A stretch of 64,000 nucleotides of DNA, from contig JAXLYP010000021.1 in the NCBI GenBank assembly GCA_046351395.1, forward strand, positions 62,001-126,000. Direction: 5' to 3'. This document shows positions 1-8,443 of this stretch, piece by piece. The notes beneath the pieces were generated by a model. The model was not told the DNA's origin. It was given only the letters and a program-made list of their open reading frames with translations, and searched no databases. The position numbers and the translations under genes are program-made. This DNA comes from CAYYKK01 sp046351395. GTDB lineage: Bacteria > Myxococcota_A > Polyangia > Polyangiales > Polyangiaceae. Every line of letters starts with the position of its first letter. Within the stretch, counting starts at the first letter, position 1.

Positions 1-511
1 ACGCGAACCCCTCCGCCGTGCGGACGACGTAGCCCTCTTGCCGCGACCGATCGAGCGGGAGCGCGCGGATCTTCTTCTCGTCGAAGGGGCCGCGGTAGAG
101 CACGCGCGGCGTGGGGGCGCCGATGCGCGCGCCGAACGCGACCGTCGCGTCCCAGTCGTGGCAGTGATCGCCCTCCCAGACGCTGAAGAGGTAGAACCAG
201 CTCTCGAGATCGGTGTACGCGAGCGCGTGCTTCGCGAAGAGGTTCTCGCCCGAGACGCGCACGCCGTCGGGGATCTGGCCTCGGACGCGCTCGTGGTAGG
301 CCTTGATCCAGGCGCGCGAGGGGTGATGCGCGGAGTCGAGCGAGCGCGCGTGGAGCGCGTCCCGGTAGAGCGTGGTGTTCTCGCCGTCGAGCTTCTCCGT
401 GACGACCACGTCCCGGCCGTCGAAGCACGCCGTTGTGTCCGCGCGCACGTCGTCCGGCGTGGCGCCTTCGGACCACGGGAGGTGGGGGGTGCGGGGGTAG
501 CGCGTGCGCAT
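1..511 (-). CDS. RNA ligase family protein, 3' end outside window
   Basis: The reverse strand reads from an ATG at 511 off the left edge without a stop (about 170 codons). The product carries the nucleotidyltransferase signature EKLDGEN, where the Lys near residue 40 would be the adenylated residue, then SGENLFAKHALAY, and EGYVVR near residue 158, which fits motif IV of ATP-dependent DNA/RNA ligases. This is the pattern of Rnl2-like or DRB0094-type RNA ligases, which seal nicked RNA through a ligase-AMP intermediate. The C-terminal part is not visible, so subfamily and length are unknown. It is divergent from the VOC gene downstream. Confidence 0.72.
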   Translation of the reverse strand, partial: MRTRYPRTPHLPWSEGATPDDVRADTTACFDGRDVVVTEKLDGENTTLYRDALHARSLDSAHHPSRAWIKAYHERVRGQIPDGVRVSGENLFAKHALAYTDLESWFYLFSVWEGDHCHDWDATVAFGARIGAPTPRVLYRGPFDEKKIRALPLDRSRQEGYVVRTAEGFA

Positions 512-628
512 GGTCCTGCGAGCTACGGCGCGGCCGCGCGGATCTGACGAGTGGCCGCGAAGCAAGACCGTGGCACGTTGGCCGAATCGTTCAATACGCC
601 CCCGCGCGGCGCTCGCAGGTTCTCGGGC

Positions 629-1375
629 ATGAACGACCTCACGATCTCCCTCGCGGGCCTCATCTTCTACTCCCCCACGCCGGACGCGCTCGTCGCGTTC
701 TACCGAGACGCGCTCGCGGTGCCGCTCGCGCCGGCCGAACACGGCACCGTCGGGCCGCATTTCGAAGGCTCGTGCGGTGGGGTGCACGTCGCGGTCTGGG
801 GTGAGGAGAGGCACATGTCCGGGCCGCTCGTGCCCGTGTTCCGAACGCGCTCCCTCGACGAGGGCGCGGCCCGCGTCGTCGAGGCAGGGGCGCGACAGCT
901 CCACAAGGCGATCGACCTCGGCGAGGGCAAACGCGTCGCGGGCTTCCTCGATCCGGATGGAAGGCCGCTCCGCCTCATCGAGATCGACGCGCCCATCGAG
1001 GGGGTGGACGGTGAGCACCCGCGCGGCGCACGCGCGGTCTCCGCGGTCGTGTTCGCCTCGCGCGACGGGGAACGCACGGCGGCGTTCTTCGAGCGCGGGC
1101 TCGGCGTGCGGTTCACGCGCGGCGACCACGCGGGAGACCCTCACCACGAGGCGCGGCTCGGGCGCGTGCGCCTCGCGATCGTCCAGGGCTCGCCCGAGGG
1201 CCCGGGTGCGGTCGCGCCGACGTTCCTCGCGGACGATCTCGACGCGCTGACCGCTTCGCTGCATCGTTGGGGCGTGGACGCGACGAGGACGATCTCGCTC
1301 GGACCGACGAAGAGGCTCGCGTCCTTCCGGGATCCGGATCGCAACGCGTTCCACGCGATCGAAGTGCGCGCGTGA
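629..1375 (+). CDS. VOC (glyoxalase/bleomycin-resistance) family protein, two domains
   Basis: The 248-aa product holds two vicinal-oxygen-chelate halves, roughly residues 1-125 and 130-248. Each starts with the typical beta strand plus FY/FF helix (LIFYSPTPDALVAFYRDAL; VVFASRDGERTAAFFERGL) and ends with a strand like FRDPDRNAFHAIEV. Such proteins are metal-dependent lyases, dioxygenases or antibiotic-binding proteins; the substrate cannot be told. An upstream in-frame start at 551 gives an unlikely basic leader, so ATG 629, directly before the first domain, is preferred. Its stop overlaps the GTG of the AraC gene (GTGA), so the two are probably co-transcribed and translationally coupled. Confidence 0.85.
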   Translation: MNDLTISLAGLIFYSPTPDALVAFYRDALAVPLAPAEHGTVGPHFEGSCGGVHVAVWGEERHMSGPLVPVFRTRSLDEGAARVVEAGARQLHKAIDLGEGKRVAGFLDPDGRPLRLIEIDAPIEGVDGEHPRGARAVSAVVFASRDGERTAAFFERGLGVRFTRGDHAGDPHHEARLGRVRLAIVQGSPEGPGAVAPTFLADDLDALTASLHRWGVDATRTISLGPTKRLASFRDPDRNAFHAIEVRA

Positions 1376-2262
1376 CGAAGCCCCCCATCGTCGCCGACGT
1401 TCCCCGAGCGCGCGGGGCCTCGTTCGATCCGAAGAGCGTCGTGGTGATCGAGGGGAGCCCTGCGTTCGCGAGCGCGGCGCCGCACCCGTCCCTCCGCGCG
1501 CACGTGTCCGCGTACTGGACCGTGCGGTGCGATGGTCCCCGTCACACGATCCGATCCCTCCCGGATGGATGCGTGGACGTCGCGTTCGACCTCCTCGCGT
1601 CGACGCCGAGCGCGTTCGTGACGGGCCCGCAGCGGCGCGCGCGCACGTTCGAGGTCGAGGGGAAGTCGCACCTCGTGGGGGTCCGGATCGCGCCCGGCGC
1701 GTGCTTCGATCTCCTCGGCGCGCCGGTGGCCGAGGGCGATCTCTGGGTGCCCCTCGCGCGTTGGCTCGGGGACGCCGGCGTCGAGCTCGCCGTCCGGGTC
1801 GGCGCGGCGCGCGCGCTCGCTGATCGCGCGGCGCTCCTCGACGCGTTCTTCCTCGCGCGGCTCGCTGACCTTCGCGGCGCCCGCGGCGCCGATCCGCGCC
1901 TCACGCGCGCGATCCACCTCGTGTTCGAGACGGCGGGAGCGGCGCGCGTCGCGGAGCTCGCGAAGGCCGCGCACGCGAGCGAGCGCACGCTCGCGCGACT
2001 CTTCAGCGAGCGCGTCGGCACGTCGCCGAAGCGCTTCGCGCGCATCGCTCGGTTTCAGGACTTGCTCCGTCGGATCGACGGCCCGCCCGACTGGGGCGCG
2101 TTCGCGATGCGGACGGGATACGCCGATCAGGCGCACATGATCCGCGACTTCAAGGAGCTCTTCGGGTGCACGCCGGGCGAGGCGCTCGCGCTCGGCGCGG
2201 CGCGCGAACGCGCCGAGGTCGAGGCTCAGGGCGCGGACGCCTCGGCGATCGCGCGGTGGTAG
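1372..2262 (+). CDS. AraC-family transcriptional regulator
   Basis: A 296-aa DNA-binding protein. The N-terminal half has the DUF6597-like ligand domain seen in this subgroup (HVSAYWTVRCDG near the start, then SLPDGCVDVAFDL). The C-terminal 100 residues hold the double helix-turn-helix: VAELAKAAHASERTLARLF, then FAMRTGYADQAHMIRDFKEL and the closing FGCTPGEA. The GTG at 1372 overlaps the preceding VOC stop as GTGA. It likely controls its own operon or the VOC gene; the signal is unknown. The last 37 bases overlap the convergent gene on the other strand. Confidence 0.88.
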   Translation: MTKPPIVADVPRARGASFDPKSVVVIEGSPAFASAAPHPSLRAHVSAYWTVRCDGPRHTIRSLPDGCVDVAFDLLASTPSAFVTGPQRRARTFEVEGKSHLVGVRIAPGACFDLLGAPVAEGDLWVPLARWLGDAGVELAVRVGAARALADRAALLDAFFLARLADLRGARGADPRLTRAIHLVFETAGAARVAELAKAAHASERTLARLFSERVGTSPKRFARIARFQDLLRRIDGPPDWGAFAMRTGYADQAHMIRDFKELFGCTPGEALALGAARERAEVEAQGADASAIARW

Positions 2263-2720
2263 GCGATCTCGTGGAGGTCGAGCTCCGTCGCGCTTCCTGC
2301 GGCGACGCGCTTCTTCACCTCCGCCTCGAGCTTGAGGAGGCGATCGCGGTGCTCCTCGGCCGGACTCGCCCCATGGCCGATGCTGCGCGCTCGGTCGCTC
2401 CACTTCACGCAGTCCTCGAGGGTGCCCGTCCCGGTCAGATATCGGGCGTACGCGGCGTCGAACGCGAGCACCGCCTCGTCGCCGGCCTCGCTCCACTTCG
2501 CGTGATAGTGGTTCGCGTACGCGTTCGACCCGGACGGGGAGGGGGAGGACGTCGATCCGGCGCGCGCGGAGGCCGAGCCCTTCGGTGCGCCTGACGAGGT
2601 GGCCGCGAAGAACATCAGCGCCGAACCTCCCACGAACATCGCGGCGACCCCCGCAACGGCAGGCACCCACGAGCGGGATCGGCGGACGTTGCGCGTCTTC
2701 GGTTCTGGTTCCACGGGCAC
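2226..2720 (-). CDS. Membrane-anchored hypothetical protein
   Basis: A 164-aa protein of unknown function. A basic N-terminus is followed by one hydrophobic segment (about residues 18-41), then a Ser/Pro-rich linker (about 45-65), then a charged helical domain of about 95 residues outside the membrane. The linker and single anchor are typical of myxobacterial envelope proteins. The GTG at 2720 is the only plausible start before the membrane segment. It converges on the AraC gene and overlaps its 3' end. No catalytic motif is visible. Confidence 0.6.
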   Translation of the reverse strand: MPVEPEPKTRNVRRSRSWVPAVAGVAAMFVGGSALMFFAATSSGAPKGSASARAGSTSSPSPSGSNAYANHYHAKWSEAGDEAVLAFDAAYARYLTGTGTLEDCVKWSDRARSIGHGASPAEEHRDRLLKLEAEVKKRVAAGSATELDLHEIAYHRAIAEASAP

Positions 2721-2814
2721 ACTCCGGGGTCGAGCGGACGTTGTAAGGCGCGGCTCTCGTCAGACGGACGGACGCAGGAACGCTTCTCCGGTTTTCGCGC
2801 GCACCCCGTGAACG

Positions 2815-4548
2815 TCAGGGGGCGCCCGGAGCGACGACCCCGACGCCGCTCTTTCGGGGATCGGCGGCCGCCTCGAGGACGAGCAGTCCCTCCTCGTGGC
2901 GGAGGGAGACCGCGGAGACGGGGGCGAAGTCGCCCTTCCGGTCCTCCACGATCTCGGCCCTCGCGAGGAGGTCTTCCTTCAGGCTTTGGAGCGCGGGGTC
3001 GAGCAGGAGCGTGCCGGTCGGGGTCGTGTGGAACCTCGGAGCGGCGACGGCGTCCTGGATGCGCGCGCCGAAGGCGAGGTGGGCGAAGAGGGTCTCGGCG
3101 ATCGCGGAGGGGATGCGGTACCCGCCGGACGCGCCGAGCGCGACCTCGAGCGCACCGTCCGCGAGGACGATCGCGGGCGTCATCGCGGAGGCGGGGCGCG
3201 CGCCCCCGCGCGGGAAGTTCGGGCCTCGGTTCGTGGGGCGCTGGCCGTACTCGTCCATCGTGAAGTCGACGAGCGCGTCGTTCAGCGGGTACCCGCCCGC
3301 GGTCATGAGGCGCGCGCCGAACACGTCGCCCAGCGTGCTCGTGATCGAGACGGCGTTCTGGTTCGCGTCCACGACGACGACGCTGAACGTCCCCCCGTGG
3401 CCGAGGCCCACGCGCTTCGGGAGGGTCGTCGCGTCCTTCGTGAACGCGGCGCGCTTCTTCGCGAGGCGATCGGGAGCGAGGAACGCGTCGGCGTCGGTCT
3501 TGGTGAAGTCGGGGTCGCCGATCGCAAGGAGCTTGTCCTCCCCGCTCGCGCGGAGGCCCTCGGCGAGGAAGTGCACGTAGTCGCCGGAGCCGCGCTCGAA
3601 GCGCTTCACGTCCTCGGGGGGAAAGAGGCCGAGCATCTCGGCGACGATGAAGCTCCCGGCGCAGGGCGCGGGTGGCATCAGGACGTCGACGTCTCCCCAG
3701 CGGACGTTCATCGGCTCGCGCGGGATGGCCGTGTACCCGATGAGATCGCCGGAGCCGATGACGCCCCCGCCCTGGATCACCGTGTCGACGACGTCCTTCG
3801 CGAAGGCACCCTGATAGAACGTGCCCGGGCCGCTCGCGAGCTCTCGGAGGGTCGCGACGAGCGCGTCGTTGCGGGCGGTCTCGCCGGTGTGGTCCTTCGC
3901 GCTCGCGTCGAACCCCCAGCGCGCGAGGAGCTTCGCGTCCCCGGGATCCTCCGCGAGCCAGGCGAACGACTGCGCGGCGTAGGGCGTGACGGTGAAGCCC
4001 TTCTCGGCGGTGTCCGCGACGAGCGTCACGAGCTCGCCCCAGCTCTTCTTCGACGCGAGCTTCGAGAGCGCGCCGAGGCCCGCGACGAGCCCGGGGACGC
4101 CGACCATCACGCCGCGTTTGCGCGTGGACGTCTCGCGACCGACGTGATCGCTCGCCTTGATCCCGCCGGGGGCGCGCGCGCGGAAGTCGAGGGCGCTCGC
4201 CTTCTTCGCCTCCGCGTCCCACACGATCGCGAAGCCGTCGCCGCCGAGGCCGGTGGACGCGGGCTGCACCACGCCGGCCAGGAGCACGGCGGCGATCGCC
4301 GCGTCGGCCGCGGTCCCACCGTCGGCGAGGACCCGGAGCGCGAGATCCGCCACCGCTTGGTTCTCCGTGGAGACGGCGCCTCGGTCGCTCGCGCGCTTCA
4401 CGGGGGGAGCGGGCGCCGCGGACGCGCTCCCCATCGGGGTGGAGGGATCCGCGGACGAGGTCGACCGCGTGATGGGGGCGGTCCCGAGCGGGTGCGTCGA
4501 GCCGCACCCGAGGAGGGCGACGAGGGCGAACGATTCGACGCGCCCCAC
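2815..4548 (-). CDS. ggt: Gamma-glutamyltransferase, predicted lipoprotein
   Basis: A 577-aa gamma-glutamyltransferase, the enzyme that hydrolyses or transfers the gamma-glutamyl group of glutathione. The frame is open far upstream, but a GTG at 4548 gives a short lipoprotein signal (MGRVESFALVALLGC) with lipobox LLGC, so that start is chosen. Family marks: GLGGDGFAIVWD, DFRARAPG (substrate Arg), GHGGTFSVVV near residue 387 with the Thr that becomes the N-terminal nucleophile after autocleavage, and GASGGYRIPSAIAETL near the C-terminus. The length fits the heavy plus light chain precursor. It is divergent from glutathione synthetase, so both ends of glutathione metabolism are encoded side by side. 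Confidence 0.9.
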   Translation of the reverse strand: MGRVESFALVALLGCGSTHPLGTAPITRSTSSADPSTPMGSASAAPAPPVKRASDRGAVSTENQAVADLALRVLADGGTAADAAIAAVLLAGVVQPASTGLGGDGFAIVWDAEAKKASALDFRARAPGGIKASDHVGRETSTRKRGVMVGVPGLVAGLGALSKLASKKSWGELVTLVADTAEKGFTVTPYAAQSFAWLAEDPGDAKLLARWGFDASAKDHTGETARNDALVATLRELASGPGTFYQGAFAKDVVDTVIQGGGVIGSGDLIGYTAIPREPMNVRWGDVDVLMPPAPCAGSFIVAEMLGLFPPEDVKRFERGSGDYVHFLAEGLRASGEDKLLAIGDPDFTKTDADAFLAPDRLAKKRAAFTKDATTLPKRVGLGHGGTFSVVVVDANQNAVSITSTLGDVFGARLMTAGGYPLNDALVDFTMDEYGQRPTNRGPNFPRGGARPASAMTPAIVLADGALEVALGASGGYRIPSAIAETLFAHLAFGARIQDAVAAPRFHTTPTGTLLLDPALQSLKEDLLARAEIVEDRKGDFAPVSAVSLRHEEGLLVLEAAADPRKSGVGVVAPGAP

Positions 4549-4653
4549 GCGGGAAAAGGCGAGCCGCGGCGCGCGAACCCGCCTATGACTCCCGGGTGCG
4601 CGCGCGGGTGCAGCTACGGCCACGCGGCGCAGTATGAACCAGAGGAGAGCGAC

Positions 4654-5610
4654 ATGCGATTCGTCTTCGTGATGGACACCCTCGACCGCGTGAACCCGGA
4701 GAAGGACACGTCGTTCGCGTTCATCGCCGCCGCCGAGGCGCGCGGCCACGAGGCGCTCCACGCGCGCATCCAGGATCTCTCGGTGCTCCGAGGGGCGCCG
4801 AGCGCGCGCGTGCGTCGCGTTCGTACGCTCGAGGTCGCGCCGTTCATCACGCTCGACCTCGACCACGCGACGGTCCCGCTCGCGGACGTGGACGCGGTGT
4901 TCATCCGCAAGGATCCCCCGTTCGACGCGGCGTACCTCTACGCGACGCTCCTGCTCGAGCACGCGCGAGGGGAAGGCAATCGTCGGGGACCCGTCATCGT
5001 GAACGATCCGCGCGGCCTCCGGGACGCGAACGAGAAGCTCTACGCGATGAACTTCAGCGATTGGACGCCGACGACGCTCGTCACGGCGGACCGGGACGCG
5101 ATCTTCGAGTTCGTCGCGAGCGTCGGCGGCAACGCGGTCATCAAGCCGCTCGATGGCGCGGGTGGCTCGGGCGTGATGATGCTGCGCAAGGACGACAAGA
5201 ACGCGCGCGCGATCGTCGACGTGCTCACCTACGAGGGCGCGCGGCTCGCGATGGTGCAGGAGTTCCTCCCGTCCGTCACCGAGGGCGACAAGCGCGTCCT
5301 GCTGCTCGACGGCGAACCGCTCGGAGCGATCTTGCGCGTCCCGCGCGGGGACGACCTCCGGTCGAACATCCACGTGGGCGGGAGCGTGGTGCCGACGGAG
5401 CTCACGGCGAAGGAGCGAGAGCTCGTGAAGGCGATCGCGCCGCGTCTTCGGAGGGACGGGCTCATCTTCGTCGGGCTCGACGTCATCGGCGAGCGGCTCA
5501 CGGAGGTGAACGTGACGAGCCCGACGGGGATTCAGGAGCTCGGGAGGTTCACGAACACGAAGCCCGCGGACAAAGTCATCCAGTGGGTGGAGGCGAAGCG
5601 GGGCGCATGA
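4654..5610 (+). CDS. gshB: Glutathione synthetase (ATP-grasp)
   Basis: 318 aa, the usual size for prokaryotic GshB, which joins gamma-glutamylcysteine to glycine using ATP. Marks: MRFVFVMDTLDRV at the N-terminus, FIRKDPPFDAAYLYAT, NDPRGLRDANEKLY, VIKPLDGAGGSGVMML (ATP-grasp glycine loop, about residues 165-180), MVQEFLPSVTEGDKR, and VNVTSPTGIQEL near residue 292. ATG 4654 follows an AGAGGAGAG ribosome-binding site. The stop overlaps the polA start (ATGA), so translation is likely coupled. Divergent partner of the gamma-glutamyltransferase gene. Confidence 0.95.
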   Translation: MRFVFVMDTLDRVNPEKDTSFAFIAAAEARGHEALHARIQDLSVLRGAPSARVRRVRTLEVAPFITLDLDHATVPLADVDAVFIRKDPPFDAAYLYATLLLEHARGEGNRRGPVIVNDPRGLRDANEKLYAMNFSDWTPTTLVTADRDAIFEFVASVGGNAVIKPLDGAGGSGVMMLRKDDKNARAIVDVLTYEGARLAMVQEFLPSVTEGDKRVLLLDGEPLGAILRVPRGDDLRSNIHVGGSVVPTELTAKERELVKAIAPRLRRDGLIFVGLDVIGERLTEVNVTSPTGIQELGRFTNTKPADKVIQWVEAKRGA

Positions 5611-8309
5611 GCCGGCCGACCGAGCTCCCGCCGCCCGGGGCGCCCGACGTCATCTACATCGTCGACATCTCGGGCTACGTGTTCCGCAGCTACCACGCGC
5701 TCGTGCCGCTCAGCACGAAGAGCGGCGAGCCCACGCACGCGACCCTCGGGACGCTCAACATGCTGGCGAAGCTCCTCCGCGAGCGGAAGCCCGTGCGCGT
5801 CGCGGTCGCGATGGAGGGGGGCAACAGCCTGCGCACCGAGATCGACGCGCGCTACAAGGCGACGCGGCCTGTACACCCGGAGGATCTCTCGATCCAGATC
5901 AAGCGCACGAAGCAGCTCGTCGAGGGCTACCGCGTGCCGATCCTGTACGCGCCGGGCTACGAGGCGGACGACATGATCGCCGCAGCGGTCACGAAGGCGA
6001 AGGCCGCGGGCTATCGGGTCGTCATCTCGAGCGCGGACAAGGATCTCCTCCAGCTCGTCGACGACAAGTGCTGCATGTGGGACACGATGCGGGACCGCGT
6101 GTACGGCCCGGCCGAGGTGATGACGAAGTTCGGCATTCCGGTCGCGCGGGTGCGTGACTTCCTCGCGCTGGTGGGCGACACGAGCGACAACATCCCGGGC
6201 GTAAAGGGCGTCGGCGAGAAGACCGCGACGGCCCTCCTGACGCAGTTCGCGACGCTCGAGGAGATCTACGAGAACCTCGACAAGGTGGAGAAGCCGCGCT
6301 GGCGGCAGCTGCTCGCGGAGCACAAGGACGACGCGTTCATCTCCCAGAACCTCGTCACGCTGCGGGCGGACGCGCCGCTCGAGTTCGACGCGGAGAAGCT
6401 CCTGTACCACGGGCCTGATCAGACGGTCCTCCAGCCGCTCTTTCGGGAGCTCGAGTTCGTCCGGTACATCACCAGCGACGCGCGCCCGCCGAAGCCGAAG
6501 GCCGAGGCGATCGTCGCGACGTACGAGACGATCCTCGACAAGGCGGCGCTCTCGGCGTTCGCGGCGCGCGTGAGGGCCGCGAAGAAGCTCGCGATCACCG
6601 CGCACCTCTCCGAGACGGACGTGATGCGCGCGGAGTTCGTCGGGATCGCGCTCGCGTGCGAGCTCGGCGGCGCGGCGTACGCCCCGATGGCGCACCGCTA
6701 CCTCGGCGTCCCGGCGCAGGTCTCGTTCGCGGACTTCGCGGAGGTGTTCGCGCCGCTCCTCGCGGACCCGGGGATCGCGCGCGTCGGGCACGACGACAAG
6801 CGGACCGAGGTCGCGCTCCGCGAGCACGGCGTGAAGGTCGGACCGTTCGTCTACGACGCGATGATCGCGAGCTACCTGCTCGACCCCGAGCTCCCGAACG
6901 ATCTCGCGAGCGTCGCGGATCGGGAGGCGGGCGTGATCGTCCCGAGCCTCGAGAAGATCGTCGCGAAGCAGAAGGGCCGGGCCGCGCGCCTCGAGGACGC
7001 GACGGTCGAGGAGGCGACGCCGTACGCCGCAGCGTTCGCCGACGTGGCGCTCCGTCTCTACGAGAGGCACGCGTCACGCTTGAAGGAGATGGGCGTCGAC
7101 AGGGTGTTGAGCGACATCGAGATGCCGCTCTCGAGCGAGCTCGCGGACCTCGAGATCCGCGGAGTGCTCGTGGACACGACGGTGCTCGGCGCGATCGGGG
7201 AGACGATGGCGAGCGAGCTCGCGCGGCTCGAGGCGCGCGCGCGCGAGGTGAGCGGGCACCCGGATCTCAACGTGGGGTCGCCGAAGCAGCTCGAGGCGAT
7301 CCTGTTCGACGAGCTCGGGCTCAAGGCCGGCAAGAAGACGAAGACGGGCCGAAGCACGGACGCGGAGGCGCTCGAGGCGATCGCGGACGATCACGAGCTA
7401 CCGCAGATCGTGCTCGATCACCGGGCGATCGCGAAGCTGAAGGGCACGTACGTCGATGCGCTGCCGCGGCTCGTCCACCCGAAGACGGGGCGGGTGCACT
7501 GCCACTGGCGCCAGGCGGTCGCGGCGACGGGCCGCATCTCGAGCGAGGAGCCGAACCTCCAAAACATCCCGACGCGGACCGATCTCGGCCGCGCGATCCG
7601 CCGCGCGTTCATCGCCCCGCCCGGGATGGTGTTCATGAGCGCCGACTACTCGCAGATCGAGCTTCGTGTCTTGGCGCACCTGTCGAAGGATCCCGTCCTC
7701 ATCGACGCGTTCCAGAAGGGGCAGGACATCCACACGCGCACGAGCATGGAGGTCTTCGGCGTGCCGCTCGAGGAGGTCACGCCGGACATGCGGCGGAAGA
7801 GCAAGGCCGTGAACTTCGGCGTCATCTACGGGATGGGCGAGAACGCGCTCGCGAAGCGCACGGGGACGACGCGCGCGGAGGCGGGGAAGTTCATCAAGGC
7901 GTACTTCGACCGGTACCAGGGCGTCGCCGCGTTCATGAAGTCGACGATGGAGGAGGCCCGGCGCACGGAGAAGGTGCGCACGCTGCTCGGCCGCATCCGC
8001 ATCCTGCCGGATCTGCGGAACTCGGATCACATGAAGCGGAGCTACGCGGAGCGCATCGCCCAGAACACGCCCATCCAGGGGACCGCCGCGGACATCCTGA
8101 AGCTCGCGATGGTGCGCCTCCGCGAGCCGGTGGAAGAAGGGGTCCGGATGATCCTCACCGTGCACGACGAGCTCTGCTTCGAGGTCCCCGAGGCGCAGGC
8201 GACGAGCGTCGCCGCGAAGACGAAGGCCGCGATGGAGACGGTGCTGAGCCTCGACGTGCCGCTCACCGTCGACGTGCGGTACGGGAAGAGCTGGGCCGAT
8301 GCGCACTGA
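5607..8309 (+). CDS. polA: DNA polymerase I
   Basis: A 900-aa family A polymerase for repair and Okazaki-fragment maturation. The N-terminal 5' nuclease keeps YEADD (about residue 118), SADKDLLQLV (about 141) and GDTSDNIPGVKGVGEKTA (about 190-207). The polymerase keeps motif A SADYSQIELR (about 678), motif B KAVNFGVIYGM (about 732) and motif C VHDELCFEV (about 851). The middle 3'-5' exonuclease fold is present, but the four metal-binding acids of E. coli Pol I align with non-acidic residues, as in polymerases without proofreading. In the nuclease domain, the position of the usual FDxKG Asp reads AMEGG. The ATG overlaps the gshB stop (ATGA). Confidence 0.96.
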   Translation: MSRPTELPPPGAPDVIYIVDISGYVFRSYHALVPLSTKSGEPTHATLGTLNMLAKLLRERKPVRVAVAMEGGNSLRTEIDARYKATRPVHPEDLSIQIKRTKQLVEGYRVPILYAPGYEADDMIAAAVTKAKAAGYRVVISSADKDLLQLVDDKCCMWDTMRDRVYGPAEVMTKFGIPVARVRDFLALVGDTSDNIPGVKGVGEKTATALLTQFATLEEIYENLDKVEKPRWRQLLAEHKDDAFISQNLVTLRADAPLEFDAEKLLYHGPDQTVLQPLFRELEFVRYITSDARPPKPKAEAIVATYETILDKAALSAFAARVRAAKKLAITAHLSETDVMRAEFVGIALACELGGAAYAPMAHRYLGVPAQVSFADFAEVFAPLLADPGIARVGHDDKRTEVALREHGVKVGPFVYDAMIASYLLDPELPNDLASVADREAGVIVPSLEKIVAKQKGRAARLEDATVEEATPYAAAFADVALRLYERHASRLKEMGVDRVLSDIEMPLSSELADLEIRGVLVDTTVLGAIGETMASELARLEARAREVSGHPDLNVGSPKQLEAILFDELGLKAGKKTKTGRSTDAEALEAIADDHELPQIVLDHRAIAKLKGTYVDALPRLVHPKTGRVHCHWRQAVAATGRISSEEPNLQNIPTRTDLGRAIRRAFIAPPGMVFMSADYSQIELRVLAHLSKDPVLIDAFQKGQDIHTRTSMEVFGVPLEEVTPDMRRKSKAVNFGVIYGMGENALAKRTGTTRAEAGKFIKAYFDRYQGVAAFMKSTMEEARRTEKVRTLLGRIRILPDLRNSDHMKRSYAERIAQNTPIQGTAADILKLAMVRLREPVEEGVRMILTVHDELCFEVPEAQATSVAAKTKAAMETVLSLDVPLTVDVRYGKSWADAH

Positions 8310-8312
8310 GAG

Positions 8313-8436
8313 CCGCGGAGAATCAACCGCCGAGGCGCGAAGGACGCCAAGAAGAGGAGAATGAAGAATCTTCTGCCCTGCGCGTCTGCTTCTGCCTTGG
8401 CGCCCTCGGCGTCTCGGCAGTTCATTTTCTCCGCGG
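8313..8436. repeat. Imperfect inverted repeat between polA and the flavoprotein gene
   Basis: The gap after polA is almost filled by an imperfect palindrome. The left arm begins at 8313 (CCGCGGAGAA, then a GCCGAGGCGC-type stretch with GGACGCCAAG). The right arm ends at 8436 and reads back as the same pattern (CCGCGGAGAA, GCCGAGACGCC, GGGCGCCAAG). It would fold into a long hairpin, and resembles dispersed extragenic repeats built on GCCGAGGCGCCAAGGACGCC. The right arm runs straight into the purine-rich GGAGAAGGA that serves as ribosome-binding site of the next gene. A role as attenuator, terminator or mobile repeat is inferred only from structure. Confidence 0.6.
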
Positions 8437-8443
8437 AGAAGGA

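Noticed and set aside
38..547. Plus-strand 169-codon frame at the left edge
   Set aside because: Arg/Glu/Val-rich composition without domains; the opposite strand encodes a clear RNA ligase with catalytic motifs.
2896..4650. Long plus-strand frame preceding gshB
   Set aside because: Antisense shadow of the gamma-glutamyltransferase; only the part from ATG 4654 is a real protein.
5532..7070. Long minus-strand frame of 512 codons
   Set aside because: Antisense to polA with Arg/Glu/Leu shadow composition typical of GC-rich DNA.
6656..8443. Open frame continuous with the flavoprotein gene from 6656
   Set aside because: It is an out-of-frame reading of polA; the flavoprotein starts at ATG 8444 behind a ribosome-binding site.
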